Source: Paramecium tetraurelia (Eukaryota > Ciliophora > Oligohymenophorea > Peniculida > Parameciidae). From it: a stretch of 64,000 nt of DNA. The stretch covers positions 1,740-65,739 of the forward strand of contig NW_001799288.1 of assembly GCF_000165425.1 (NCBI RefSeq), in the 5' to 3' direction. The position numbers were made by a program, and so were the translations under genes. Each line of letters starts with the position of its first letter. Positions within the stretch are counted from its first letter, which is position 1. Under the pieces are notes generated by a model. It made no database searches. It saw only the letters and a program-made list of their open reading frames with translations, and was not told the DNA's origin. Below, piece by piece: positions 10,754 to 22,936 of this stretch.

Positions 10754-12761
10754 ATGTCAGAATTAGAATCTTTTGGAGTGGTTTCAATTACGGTTATTGT
10801 TGTGTTATTCGTTTATTCAATCTCAGGAGCGTTCTTTGAGCATAAACATGTATATATTGTCACATAAATTTGTAGATCCACATAATTCATGAGACTGGTT
10901 TGGGAATTTTGCTGGGAATACTGAGTGGATTCATTTTTTATCTTCTCTTTGAGGATACATTGCGGTCATTAGTATATCATCAATATGAAGTAGTATACTT
11001 TTAATGGCACATTCTTTTTCTATATTCTTTTACCGATAATTATATTTTGTGGAGGTTATAACTTAAACAAAAGAAGGTTTATTATTAACTTAGAATTATT
11101 ATAGATTTGCATAAAATTTCTTCTATATAGTGTTATTTGGATTATTAGGAACAATATTCACTTTTATTTTTATCCTAATTTTCACATGGATAGTGAATGA
11201 AAACGGTATACTTTTGCAATGAACTAGACTTGATAACTGAATCCTTCGACAAAAATGTCATAAAACTGAGCTTTGAGAACATCATGATTTTTGCAGCAAC
11301 CATTTGTGCCTCTGACAGTGTAGCAGCCTTGACAATGATTAAGCCAGAAAAATATCCTAAATTATTTAGTGTTGTCTTTGGCGAAGGGATGGTCAATGAT
11401 GCAGTATCCATTATCCTCTTCATTTCAGTTGAATTAATAAGTAATGAACATGTAGAAACTTGGAAAATGCCATTGGAATTAATTTGGTTATTCATAAAGG
11501 AGTTCTTTGGAAGCATGATTATTGGGATATTATTTGGTATTCATTATCTAATATGTGATTATAGGATTATTCACATCGTTTTTGTTTAAACGTTTAAGAT
11601 TTTTGACAGAGTCTGTGATTCTCGAAATTATTATTTTACTATATGTTGGTTATGCATCATTTGCGATTTGCGAGTTATTAGAATTAAGTGGTGTAATCAG
11701 TGTTTTGGTTTGTGGAATAGCTTTGGCTCATTATAATTTTTACAACCTTTGCAACCTAGGGCAAATATCATCAAAGTATATATTCAGATAATAAATAGAA
11801 TAACTTTAAATTCCCTATCACTCTTTTGTGAATCATTTATCTATGTGTATCTTGGCCTAGCCTTATGGGCTATAAAAGGTGATGAGAAAAATGGAATTGA
11901 TACAATGAAGACAAGTTGGGTTTTCATTTTGCTTGAAATAGCAATATGTTTTGTCTCCAGAGGATTATCCTTATTTTTATTGACAATGATATCACAAATT
12001 TTTACTGGTAGATAGAACTTTAAATTAACCTTTTGGGAGCTCAATATTGTTTGGTTTGCAGGACTTATAAGAGGATCAGTTGCTTATGCTCTTATACAAA
12101 AACTTCACTACGAAGGTGACGAAGAGTAAACATAGGTTGAGCTCATGTAAACAACAATACTGATTATTGTTATCATAACAACTATTATACTTGGGGCACT
12201 TATGCCTTTTTATATTTCAAGAAATTTATAAATACAGGAGCATCGTAACAAAAAAAAGAAAGTCTAGCATTGCGAAAGCATTAGAGTTACGTTTTTAGGG
12301 GTAAATTATTTATTTATTATATCATCAAGGAAATACAAGGAGGTATTGGGGAAAATGAGGAAAAATATACTAAAAAAAAGTCTAAATTCTATAGATGGTT
12401 AGCCCACATTGAGGAAAAGTATATGAAACAATGGTTTATTTACAATTATAGCGAAAGAAAATAAGAAATTAAAGAGCAAAAGTAATTATAAAAAAAAGCT
12501 AATGATGGAAATTTACCAAGAAGATAAACTGTTCAATTCCAAAGATAAGATAGTTAGGGATACAATACTAGAGTGTCGAAAGTTATTCATAGATCAACTA
12601 TAAACTCGAAATATACCGGAGTTTAATAAATAATTCTTAGTATTGATGTGCCTAACGAGGTGCAATAGTATTCAAACAATGAGGAACTGAAAACTTAAAT
12701 GCAAGATCAGAATGATATTAGAGAAGTTGATGAAAATTTAGAATAATCAAATATAAAGTGA
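10754..12761 (+). CDS. Na+/H+ exchanger, SLC9/NHE family
   Basis: A membrane antiporter expected to exchange Na+ (or K+) for H+ across the plasma or an organelle membrane. Eight GT-AG introns of 22-29 nt restore one frame. Visible NHE marks: SGAFFEHKH, IHETGLGILLG, FFFYILLPIIIFCGGYNL, ASDSVAALT, VFGEGMVNDAVSIILF (the FGE..ND ion-site motif), GVISVLVCGIALAHYNFYNL, CESFIYVYLGLALW and WFAGLIRGSVAYAL. About ten to twelve membrane spans are followed by a soluble, charged C-terminal tail of ~170 residues. The start is placed at the first ATG in the NHE frame. A hydrophobic segment just upstream lacks an ATG in that frame, so the 5' end may be incomplete. Confidence 0.88.
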
Positions 12762-12791
12762 ATAATAAATATATATATTAATTTTTTTATT

Positions 12792-13465
12792 ATGGAGAAG
12801 AATAAAAAACTTAAAAAAACGAAGGATTCTATTCTAATAAGAAAAAATGGAAAATATTCTGAAAATGCAGGTGAAGTTGCTCGCTAAAGGTAAATCGTAT
12901 CAGATATTTAATTCAGATCAATCTACATGTTATTATTAGAATGTGGAATATTAATTACTTATTTGATATTTTTAATCTTGTATGTTGCTTAAGGTAAATT
13001 CAAGATGCTTTATTTAACCCTTCAAATTGTGATAGTAAATAACTGAATTAAATATTAAGGTTTCACTTCAAATCCTTTGTAATTTCTTTTCAATACATTC
13101 TATGATATTTTTCAAGGAATACATAATTACCAAAAGTTCTAACTTGTACTTAATATTAGTCAATCTTGTAGAAGCGTCTTAATTTATTGCTTGATGATTG
13201 TTCCGTTTGTATTCATGTATTTGGAAGTTGAAAAATTTACAATGCCTATTATTTTATAAACAATATTTTTGTCTTGTGATATCATATTATGTTGCTTAGA
13301 TTAGTATTTAATCAGAATATTTGTGATAGACTTTTTGAAAGAAAAGTAGCGATATAATTTGAAAGCAGGTAGTATACTTATCTATTTTTAGCTTTGCACA
13401 ATCGCAAAAGTTTTGAGGATTAATTATAAAAAAGCATAATGAGCAAGTCAGATGATTTCACATGA
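12792..13465 (+). CDS. four-span membrane protein, unrecognised
   Basis: After removal of three introns (25, 26 and 23 nt), one frame runs from MEKNKKLKK to TGA 13463-13465. A basic N-terminus of ~45 residues precedes four hydrophobic segments: LLLECGILITYLIFLILYV, LYLTLQIVIVSLQILCNFF, VLIYCLMIVPFVFMYLEVE and IILQTIFLSCDIILCCL. A short charged tail ends KSDDFT. I do not recognise the family. It begins 30 bp after the exchanger, on the same strand. Confidence 0.6.
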
Positions 13466-13491
13466 GTATATGTTTATTAAAACAAAAGATA

Positions 13492-14706
13492 ATGTTTATT
13501 TATTTATAATTAATTTTCACTCTAGCTAGAGCATATATATATGAATATGATGTGACTTCCTTCTACGAAGATATGATTCAAACCAACATATCATTTTTAT
13601 GTGAGTCTGGGAGATTAACATTGGATAATGGATTCTATACATACTAGATATTTTTGAAAGAAAACCATACGGATTATAATTAATTTACAGACACTGATCA
13701 ATTATGGGTGATGTTAACGAATAATGGTTGCTCCTCAATATTGCATGCATATGATAAATATGGTCCATTTACCTTAAAAAATGGTTCATTAGACTTACAC
13801 CCTTACTCTTATAATAAATTTGTAAGTTTACTTTATATTGATTAACCTTTTGGAGTTGGTTATTCTTCAGGGAGTGGTGGAAAGAACGGATTTGCCATAA
13901 ATATTTTGGAATTCATTCAGGAATTTGTATGGAAAAAAGGAATAAACAACATGAAAATAATGCTATATGGAAGAGAATATGTGGCATCATTATTCCCAAA
14001 AATAATTGAATATTCTGTTGGATATAAGGTAAACATCGATGGTATCATCCTTGAAAATGCATGGGTAAGTCCAATTCATTAGATCGGATACTACGGATCC
14101 TTTTTATATTAATTGGGTTTTATAGATGATCAAAGAAGAGATTAAATTTATTATAACACTACATAGATTTAGGTATAACTATTGAATTAGAATTTTACGA
14201 ATATCACTAAACTGAAAGCATTGATAAATCAAAGTCAAAGTGAGTTTGAATTAATAGAAAATAATGAAAATAACTATTTAGAGGATATCATAAAATTTAT
14301 TAATGATCATTCTATCTAATTATATGAAATTGCTTTTGATGCTGAATTTAAATTCTGCAATGACGTATAACATGAAGCTGCTCACTCATAACTGCTGAAT
14401 TCATCTTTAAATGAAATAGAAATGATATTAAATAAATAAAAGAAGGTTATTGTTCTTGCGAAGCAAATATCATTTACAGTTACAACACCAGGTATTGCGA
14501 CATGGATTACTTAAATGCGATGGTAACATATTATGAAATGGAGAATGAGCGAGAAAAGATTTATATAAGAACAAATTTAAGATTAAGGGAAGAATACTAC
14601 AACAAATAAAACTGTTGGATATATCAAGTAATTTGATAAATTAAAATATATTGTCGCTTATGATGAGTAATTTAAATTATTGAAATAAATTATTATTGAT
14701 AATTGA
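13492..14706 (+). CDS. secreted serine-carboxypeptidase-like protein, catalytic residues missing
   Basis: 404 codons, one uninterrupted frame, with an N-terminal signal peptide (MFIYLQLIFTLARA). The S10 fold is recognisable: NNGCSSIL with DKYGPF (normally GGPGCSS), LLYIDQPFGVGYSSG, INILEFIQEFV, VNIDGIILENAW. In the nucleophile elbow, normally GESYAG, this protein has GREYVA, so the catalytic Ser is absent. The expected Asp region and the C-terminal AGHMVP-type His region are also not found; the tail reads YIVAYDEQF instead. I infer a secreted pseudoenzyme, perhaps a binding or assembly protein of lysosome-like or secretory compartments. The clean frame argues against a pseudogene. Confidence 0.8.
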
Positions 14707-14722
14707 TTATTTTATAAACTTC

Positions 14723-15736
14723 ATGGGTCCATGCTCAATATTATGTTGCAAAAAAGATGATAATTAAGTAGTGGAAAAATAAATAATAACTGAGATTAAT
14801 CATGCATTAACTACCGAAGATAGAAGAGTGACTGAATATCAAGAGAAAATAACTTCAATTATTAAAATATAAGCACATTACAGAGGACATTCTGTAAGGA
14901 AAAAAATGATCTAATAAGAAAGTAAATAATTTATCAAGGAAAGTTCGCTCTCAAATAGAATTTGTATTATCGAACCATAAAAAGTGGAAGATTAATAATT
15001 AATTAAATAAACAGATAGTAAATAAGAGCCTGTAGAATTGCCTTAGATATAAATGGTCGATGGAAGCTAGTACAAAGGATAATGGATGAAAGGATAGAGA
15101 TGGGGTTTTGGGAGACATTAGTGGGCTGATGGTTCTGTATATGAAGGAGAATGGAAACAAAATTTCGCTTGGGGAAGAGGTAAACTAATACATGCAGATG
15201 GAGATGAATATGAGGGAGAATGGCAAAGAGATCAGGCAGATGGATTTGGTATTTATCTTCATTCAAACGGGGCTCGTTATGAAGGATAATGGAAAAATGA
15301 TTAACAGAGTGGAAAAGGAATAGAAATATGGAAAGACGGTTCTAAATATGATGGAGAATATTAGGAAGGTAAAAAACACGGATATGGACATATATTTTTT
15401 GCAGATGGGTCATAGTATGTTGGATAGTTTTTTGAAAATTAGATACATGGAGACGGAGAATATACATGGTTAGATGGAAAATCATATAATGGGTAATGGA
15501 AGAACAATAAAATGGATGGATATGGTACTATGACTTGGCCAGATGGCAAAAAATATGAAGGGGAATATACCAATGACCAAAAGCATGGATATGGCACCTT
15601 CTACTGGGGAGATGGTCGTTTCTATTCAGGATAATGGTTGAATGGAAAATAGAACGGGGAAGGAGAGTACACCACAACCACAGGTGAAAATAGAAAAGGC
15701 ATTTGGGAACAGGGCAAAAGAGTTAAATGGTTATGA
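14723..15736 (+). CDS. IQ-motif and MORN-repeat protein
   Basis: 337 codons. The N-terminus [11 protein letters not shown] has Gly2 and Cys4/8/9, a plausible myristoylation plus palmitoylation signal. An IQ motif ([17 protein letters not shown]) at about 47-65 suggests calmodulin binding. From about residue 110 there are eight or nine MORN repeats of ~23 residues ([40 protein letters not shown]), each ending near HGYG or similar. MORN proteins in protists act as membrane or cytoskeleton scaffolds at cell poles and cilia bases; the precise role here is unknown. It starts 16 bp after the previous stop. Confidence 0.9.
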
Positions 15737-15808
15737 AAACATGGATTAGCCAAGAATAATTTTGATTTGCTTATTTTTTCTAACTAACTGTTTATAAAAT
15801 ATATATTA

Positions 15809-17351
15809 ATGAAGATAAACTCTGCCAGCTAATAAAAACTTGCTCATGCTCGACCATAGTCTTCACCCTAAAAATAAGGATAGTCCCCCATAAAGAAAAA
15901 TAAGTATTTAAAATTACAAGAATATTAGATATTTGGTCTCTTCTGGGATATCAACTATTACTAAAACTGATAATAAAGTATCAAAATCAACAGCTTTATC
16001 TCATGATTTGATTTCTCTTATCAAAAATGGAGCTAACTCTCAAAATACTAATTAGTTATTAGATAAAAAGCAAAGTTCTCGTAGTAAATTGATTCTTGAT
16101 ATAAATGATGCAAATTTGAAAAAAAATAGACCCAATTCAAGATTATTGATACAAAATATAGTTAAAAATAAGAAAACAGATTGTAATCTTAAGTATCATG
16201 AAAGTTTGATTCAAAAGCAATTCCAAAAATTACTTGGTCTCCAAAAATAGCATAATTAAACTCACATATCTCCACCATAAATACATAATAGAGCTATGAG
16301 CAATGGAGATCTAAAGCCTACAAGTGATATTGCAAATAAATTAATTGAGTATATAAAGAAATAATCTGCCAAATAACTCAAAGGTTACAGGTCAATATCA
16401 AATCCTGATATCATATTAACAGATAGAAGACTAATTTAAAAATATGCAGTTAAGTATAATTCCCATTAAATTTTAATAGAACTTAAGCAGGCTTGCTACA
16501 TACAAAAAAAGAAAAGGTAAATCAAGATTCATACGCAATTCATGAAAGAATAGGAGATATTGATAATTCATATTTATTGTAAGTTTCAGATGGTCATGGT
16601 ATCAAAGGCCATGAAGTTGCATAATTCGTTTAAGAAAGATTACCTACTATATTAGATTAGCTATTAAAATTACATAAGATGGGAAAGAAGGATTAGGATA
16701 TGATTATCCAAATGATATTAAAATAAGCGTTTGAAAGAACTACAAAGGAATTATATTAATCAGGAATTGATATAACTTATAGTGGTGCAACTACCGTCTG
16801 CTTATTAATTATTGAGCACACTGGTTGGTGTGCTAATATAGGAGATTCAAGGGCAATTATTGGCCGGCAGAAAGAAGGACTACATGTGGTTGAATTATCT
16901 CACGATTAAAAGCCTGATTTACCGAAAGAAGAGAAAAGAATAATATCAAATGGAGGAAGAGTTTAAGCATATTCAGATGAAGAAGGAAATCCAATTGGTC
17001 CAGCAAGAGTTTGGTTAAAAGATGAAAATGTTCCAGGGTTGGCCATGTCTCGAAGTTTTGGAGATTATGTCGCTGCTTAAGTAGGTGTAATCTCAATTCC
17101 AGAAATAATTAAACATACATTTTAAAATGACAAATTTCTTATAATTGCATCCGATGGAATTTGGGAGTATTTATAATATATATGATAGATTTCTCGATAA
17201 TCAATGGGTTATAGATATAGTGTACAGTTACTATCTGAAAAATGATGCAGAGGGAGCCGTAGAGAGGTTAGTGATAGAGGCTACTGAAGCTTGGAAAAAG
17301 GAGGATGAAGTCATAGATGATATCACTTGCATTGTTGCATTTTTAAATTGA
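15809..17351 (+). CDS. PP2C-type (PPM) Ser/Thr protein phosphatase
   Basis: Metal-dependent phosphatase. Three introns are clear: 25 nt after KKNK, 26 nt before the catalytic domain, and 22 nt within the WEF motif. The first ~215 residues are low-complexity, Ser/Lys/Gln-rich. The PP2C domain then shows NQDSYAIHE, VSDGHGIKGHEVA, YSGATTVCLL, CANIGDSRAII, LSHDQKPDLPKE, GGRV, VPGLAMSRSFGDYVA, IIASDGIWEFL and DDITCIVAFL. The metal-binding Asp residues of SDGHG, ASDG and DDIT are all present, so activity is expected. Substrate unknown. Confidence 0.93.
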
Positions 17352-17578
17352 ATTAAAATAGTAATCTTACTATATAAACAATTGTTAATTATTCTTTTCA
17401 ATTATTTATCTACTATTTTACTATTATCAATTATGTTCTAATCTGTAATAGTGATGATAATAAGGAATATTATAATTAAATAATATGGATAGTTAATTCT
17501 GCGTAATTTTTCCAATTGTAATTAAAGGGTGACAACAAAGCAATATGTTTACTTACCATGACGGAATCTTTGATTTAC

Positions 17579-18569
17579 ATGAGCATTTTCCTCTATTAGT
17601 ATAAACTAATGAGTTCGGCCTGGATAGATATGAAAGTAAAGGAAACTTATCATACATCATATACTTTGAGATATAAATTTGTTTGGGTTCTACTGGTGAT
17701 AGTGACCTTAATATTGGAAGGTGTCTTGAATCGATCTACTCCATATGTCATTATGATCCCTATTGGATGTCAATTCATAGTTTATGTAATTATAATCAGT
17801 TAGATTAGTGTACGATGATGAAAATTTTATATGATGACAATAAGTATTTTAACTAGAGTAGAAAACAATTCAGGAGATTTGTTCGTTATCCATTTTTATT
17901 TTAGATATTGTAAACTTTAAATATGATTCTGCTTGGAAACACAGTATGGATTAATCTAATTTAAATTTTTCTTCTTTTTTCTTTTTATGAATACCTTGTA
18001 GATAAAGCATGTAATTTATAAGTAAAAGATCTAAGAAAACATATTGACAATTGTGAGAAACTAAACATCATATGCAATTCAAATGTTAATTTGAATCAGC
18101 ACATGAATAACAAATAATTTTTGGATGACTCCCCTAATTTACAACATACACTATTGTAGTAATCAAACGCTGTGAGAGATACTCCTTAATTTGATAATTT
18201 TGGCACTGATATTGAAAGTGATTCAGGAAATGAAGACCATACAATTAGAGTATCCTTTAGCAAAAAGTCTGAGATAGGAAATATCACTATTAATAATTTA
18301 GATAATGAGAAATATGAGATCAATTACTAATACAAAGAAAAGTAAAAGCATAAGGTCGTGGAAGTTTCAGAAATGAACAAATTCATGCAATTACTAAATT
18401 TGAATGAGTTTTCTTAGATTTGGAATGACTAAAATAGACTGAACTATTTTATTCAGTATTTAGAATCAAAAAACAATCAAATGTAATTTAATATTGTATT
18501 GTTAGATGGTGTGAAAACTTTTCAAGATAAGAAATTATTGATACATTTATGCCTAAATCATCACAGTGA
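17579..18569 (+). CDS. membrane protein, unrecognised
   Basis: Two introns, about 35 nt near 17809-17843 and 23 nt near 18483-18505, join three frames into one protein. It has hydrophobic spans FVWVLLVIVTLILEGVL, YVIMIPIGCQFIVYVIIIS and a long WINLIQIFLLFSFYEYL segment. A soluble, acidic, Asn/Ser-rich C-terminal half follows (NFGTDIESDSGNEDHT). It ends CENFSRQEIIDTFMPKSSQ. A different unspliced frame starting at 17545 also lacks TGA to 18720, but its tail lies over the opposite-strand receptor gene and is less gene-like. The last 9 bases overlap the end of that receptor gene. Family unknown. Confidence 0.6.
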
Positions 18570-19984
18570 CTCTCTAAATTTATTTACCAACGCTTTAATT
18601 TATTCTATAGATTTATCATTTTATTTTGGCAAGATATCCTTCTTTTCTTTTTTCTCAAAGGTTTGGATATTAAAAGTATTCAGATTTCTTAATTATTCAA
18701 ATAAACGAGAAAACTCATGAAGTAATATTTGCACTTCAGTGTCTTCCTTTATTAAAATATCATCTGCCTATATCTTGTTTATTATTCGTATTTAAAATAT
18801 ATTGCTTATGATCTTATCAATTTTATAAGTGACTTATTTAATAGGATTAGTAATATCTCTAGTAAACAAATTAACTCTATTTATTATGATTAAAATATTA
18901 ATGAAAAAAATAACAATTGTAATTAAATAATAAGGCCATGCCAAACTAAATAAATTTAAGGCATTAGCAGAATCATCTATTCTTTATTTGTATATTACTA
19001 AATAGATTTTTATCTAACTATTAGTTGAAATATCTCTAACGTATAAAGAATTACATGAACCACTGGAATAGTAATTATTATCTCCACTTGGCATTTCGCA
19101 ATCAAAACTGATATTCAAAATTCTATTCATCTAACACTCACATTAACCATTTACGCTTTAAAAATTTGAAACATAAAAGGAGTTATCAGTTTTAAATATT
19201 TTTATAAAAAATGAAGACTCCAAATTTTACAATATTTACCCAATTACACTTGTATTACCAATTCCTAAAACCATCCCATAACTTGTTGGATATGAAAATA
19301 TTATTGTCTCATTACTGTATAAGATTTATTACTATTATTCCAATTAAAGATAGCTTTCATTCATATTTTCTATCACTGGAAAGTAATGAATAATGTTATT
19401 TATCTTATTTATGAGGTAGTATTGATGAAAAAATATAATCATATCATCATAATTAAACATCATCTCTAAAATGTATTTATCTATTTGTGCTAACTTTATT
19501 GTTTACTACCATCCTTCCTAATCCATTTATTCTGTGGCCTTATATAATGATCTATATAAAGATATATTGTTTTGGTTCAATTTGTGTTATATTATGTATT
19601 TCTCAGTGAATGTGTCATTTGAAATAGTAAAATTATTGAATGAAATTGGTTGATAAACTAAATTTGTTGTTTCCTTCTCAGATAAATAGGCAAGCAAAAT
19701 CAATTGCTTATAATAGCCATCGACCTTTGTTAAAATAGTATTAGTCAACTTTTGGCTATAATCTAAATCTTCTGTCATATTGAATCTTACTTTATTTTCA
19801 GAACGTCCTATGTAACCAAACAAAATTCCTAGCATCATTACGACTTTATAGTGTTGTTATGCTTACACACAACTGACTTTAGCATTATCAATTTAAGCAT
19901 CAGTCTACCATTTATCTAATTGAAAAACTTAATCCACAACTCATGTGAAACCAATTCTTTTAACTTTTCTACAATTTTTAACAT
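18561..19984 (-). CDS. two-span receptor with extracellular sensor region and HAMP linker
   Basis: One 23-nt intron near the 5' end joins the N-terminal exon to a long frame. Span 1 is LIMLKSVVFVMMLGILFGYI. About 270 mostly extracellular residues follow, with a Cys-containing part (CECQMN, DCEMPSGDNNYY) that resembles a Cache-type sensor in layout. Span 2 is YYLITIVIFFINILIIINRV, directly followed by LFTRDITNPIKQVTYKIDKI, a HAMP-like linker with the conserved NPI. Only ~90 cytoplasmic residues remain after it, with no kinase or cyclase domain. I infer a signalling receptor lacking its own output domain; the ligand is unknown. Confidence 0.7.
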
Positions 19985-20345
19985 AAATTTATTATTTTTA
20001 ATATAAAATTAGTAAGTGATGGATATTTATCATTGCTCTAAATTAATTGATAATATAAAATAAATTAAAGAAAAGTTAGTAATTATCTAAAATTGAAGAA
20101 TATGCAAAATATTATTATATTTTTATTAGCTTGTAATTAATAGATTTATTAATAAAACACTTAATATTACCAAAATGTTTGTTCTTAATATGAATTTTGC
20201 AATTATCTAATATATATAACAATTACAGAAATACTTAAGTCTACAAATGTAAAATGGTAAATTGTTCTCATTTATCTATGAGTATAAAGATCACTTTATA
20301 GGTAATTATTGTTATGACTTTTGATCAAAATTAAATATACAATAT
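19985..20345. other. divergent intergenic region
   Basis: 361 bp of AT-rich DNA between a minus-strand and a plus-strand gene. It should contain both promoters. No specific element is recognisable. Confidence 0.5.
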
Positions 20346-21011
20346 ATGGACTTATAATATGAGGAGGGAGAGATCTTCGCTTAAAAAAGTGATAAATTGG
20401 AAGGTGTAGATAGCGAATCCTCATTGCGTTCACTTGTAAGAATTTCTTAACAACTTAGAGTGATACTAATAGAGAAGAAAGAGTGCACAAGACTATAAAG
20501 GATGAGTTAAGCTCAGTTTCTTATGTTTGTCCCATTTTCAATTTCATTGGCCGTTGCACTTAAGTTGAATGCAAGTAAGAAATATATATATTGTGAAAGA
20601 AAGAGACATATGTTTATTTAAGATGGATTGGATGAATTAATAACTGAGTATCAAACATTACTGGATGTCCTGGTGAGAAATGGAGAAAAAGTTAGAGTTC
20701 CTTATGAGAATGTTCTCAAAAATGAAAGTAAAACTACAAGGCATTAAATTCTTAAACCAAAGGTGATATCCAATTATACTCAGGGATTTTGTGAAAAAAA
20801 CAAAAGAACATTAATTCAAAAGTTGAGAAAGGATATTGATAAAATGCAAAGCAAACTTAAGATTATAAACTATTTGAAGAAATGGACTTAGCATAAGTTT
20901 GTAGATGAGAGTGATTTTACAGAATTGTATTACTCACTCAACCCTACATAGCAAATACATTTTATGAATATTTTTAGAGTTCTTGAGTTATAACCACCCT
21001 CATTTCAATGA
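20346..21011 (+). CDS. hypothetical protein, possible single membrane span
   Basis: 221 codons in one frame. The first ~55 residues are charged, followed by a hydrophobic stretch (FLMFVPFSISLAVALKL), a basic region, and a helical Lys/Gln-rich C-terminus (LRKDIDKMQSKLKIINYLKKW). No domain recognised. Its TGA (21009-21011) directly abuts the stop codon of the opposing gene. Confidence 0.55.
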
Positions 21012-22770
21012 TCATAAAATTTAGAAATATTTTTCTTTATATTTAGGTCTGTTTTCCATTGGAAAATTAGGGATTGTTGATAATTGGAACAACATTTCTT
21101 TCAATTCTTATTCGCACTCATCTCTAAATTTGTTAAGTTCTTCCACAAATATATTTTCAGATCTTAATTTCATCTTAATATCTAATTGTTTATCCCAGAT
21201 AAATGTTAATAATCTACATTCAAAATAAGAATTTACTTTTTTTCTTGTTCAATATCTACAAATAAGTCTCTCTCATGTTCAATAACTGTTTTTCTACATT
21301 GATTCCATTTGACAACCAAAGGAGTTAAATCACTATTATTAAGAGTACCCTCAACAATCTTATATTTTTCCAAAATTGGAAAGGTTATTTTCTTTTATAT
21401 TTATACAACACTCTAAATAAGTATTAAATTCTTACATGTTTTGCTCCACCTAAGTATTCTAATATTTCTTCATTACTAAACATTCCCCATTTTTTCAATG
21501 GGTCCTTTATTGTTTTTACTGAATTTAAACAAGACTTAAAGAATTCTGGATCTTGCAATTTCTTGATTAGAAAAGTTTCTAACTTTTTTTATGGATCCTC
21601 TTCTTTCTTTTATAAAACTACACATTCTTAACCTGCATAAAAGACTTTTTCAGCTTCATCTTCATTTAGAGTATACCAACATTAAAATGCATTTGTCCAA
21701 AATTATTCTAGTTGTTTTTCAGTTTTTTAAATGATTGCCTCAGGTTTTTATTTCTTTTACTTGGCTGATTGTTTGACTTGTAATTTATTATTAGCCAATC
21801 TTTCTAGATTGCTCAATTAATTATTAAGTAATTAATCCCTATCCATTTTTTCCTTTATCTATTCTTTTTCATAATATCTCTTCTATTACGAAAGTTTCTT
21901 AATAAAATCATTTTCATGCTTGACTCCAATCTAAAATAAACGATTTAATTACAAAAACTCCATTATAATCAACCATAAACTCCACCTCGTTAAATTTAAG
22001 TTATTAAACATCCCCTGTTTCTGTATTATATATGTCTACATCTCTTAATTTAAATTCGAATACACCCATTTGTGCATTATTTTTCCAAGATAATATAGAG
22101 TTTACATAATTATCAAATGGTTATGTCACTGCCAACTTTTAGGTTTTGTATTAATAGTTATATTTAAAGGTTACTGAAACCATGTATACTTAACCTTAAG
22201 CTGGCCAATCAAAAGATCTCTTAATTTTTTATTTTAATTTCCATATTTTTTATTCAGCAACCTTAATTTTCTACTCATCTAGTGCCTATTTTTAAGCTCT
22301 GATAATATTTTACACATACATTCAGTATTAGTTTGATTAATTGGAGACAATTCATCACTTTCCAATTGTCTCTCCAATTCTTTAATATCATTTTGATTTA
22401 ATCCATTTACAAATTGATCATAAGATAGATCCAAACTGTTATTATTTTGCTAACTTGATTAAATAACAAATTTCTAAGATTTTTTTTTTGGTTATTCTAT
22501 CTTTTTTTATGGAAGTTATATTTTCTATTAACCCTCCAACTTAGAATTTCTTTGCTTTTCAGCTTATCTCTTATTTGCTGCCTCTCTAAATAATATTAAC
22601 TAATATGAGTACCTATCGATATTATCATCAGGTTTAATTCCAACAGCCTCTATTTTCGCTTATTGCCCGTAATCTGGAGATTTAGGCCGTTTATAGACTG
22701 GAATTTAATCTTCAAGCTAAGCTTCGTTAGATTTCGGAGGATCTGGTTTTTTAGAAGGCTTAGAACCCAT
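21012..22770 (-). CDS. coiled-coil protein, unrecognised
   Basis: Four introns of 22-23 nt restore a single frame. The N-terminus MGSKPSKKPDPPKS has a possible myristoylation Gly2. A Gln/Lys-rich coiled coil includes VAEQKIWKLKQKIKRSF. A beta-rich middle region follows (QGQVYMVSVTFKYNYQY, GVFEFKLRDVDIYN, NEVEFMVDYNGVF). A second coiled coil leads into EDEAEKVFYAGQECV and WGMFSNEEILEYLGGAKH. The C-terminus ends PKYKEKYFQIL. I cannot assign a family; the pattern of lipidation site plus coiled coils would fit a cortical or ciliary scaffold, but that is speculation. Confidence 0.65.
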
Positions 22771-22936
22771 GTTGCAATATAAATAAATAGTAATTTTATT
22801 ATACTAATTAAGTAATAATGAAATTGAAATAGTAACAACAAACCTAACTCTTTCTAGATATCGAAGGAATTAACTTATTCTAATTTTTCCTACTATAGTT
22901 TATCTTTGTAATTGAATCAATTATGATGTATTAAGA

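Noticed and set aside
10720..10760. An internal eliminated sequence (TATAG boundary) in the exchanger 5' region
   Set aside because: The boundary resembles the IES consensus by chance in this AT-rich DNA, no matching inverted end fits, and genes elsewhere are intact with only short GT-AG introns, consistent with macronuclear DNA.
10617..10770. A 67-nt first intron for the Na+/H+ exchanger, linking an upstream ATG at 10617
   Set aside because: The joined frame is not the exchanger frame, and the length is far above the other introns in the window.
17545..17810. Unspliced N-terminus MFTYHDGIFDL for the gene at 17579
   Set aside because: The alternative frame gives two clean membrane spans joined by a GT-AG intron to the same downstream exon; the unspliced version has no such order.
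18570..18720. Extension of the plus-strand membrane gene to TGA 18718
   Set aside because: This unspliced extension lies over the well-formed end of the minus-strand receptor, and a 23-nt intron gives a better end at 18569.
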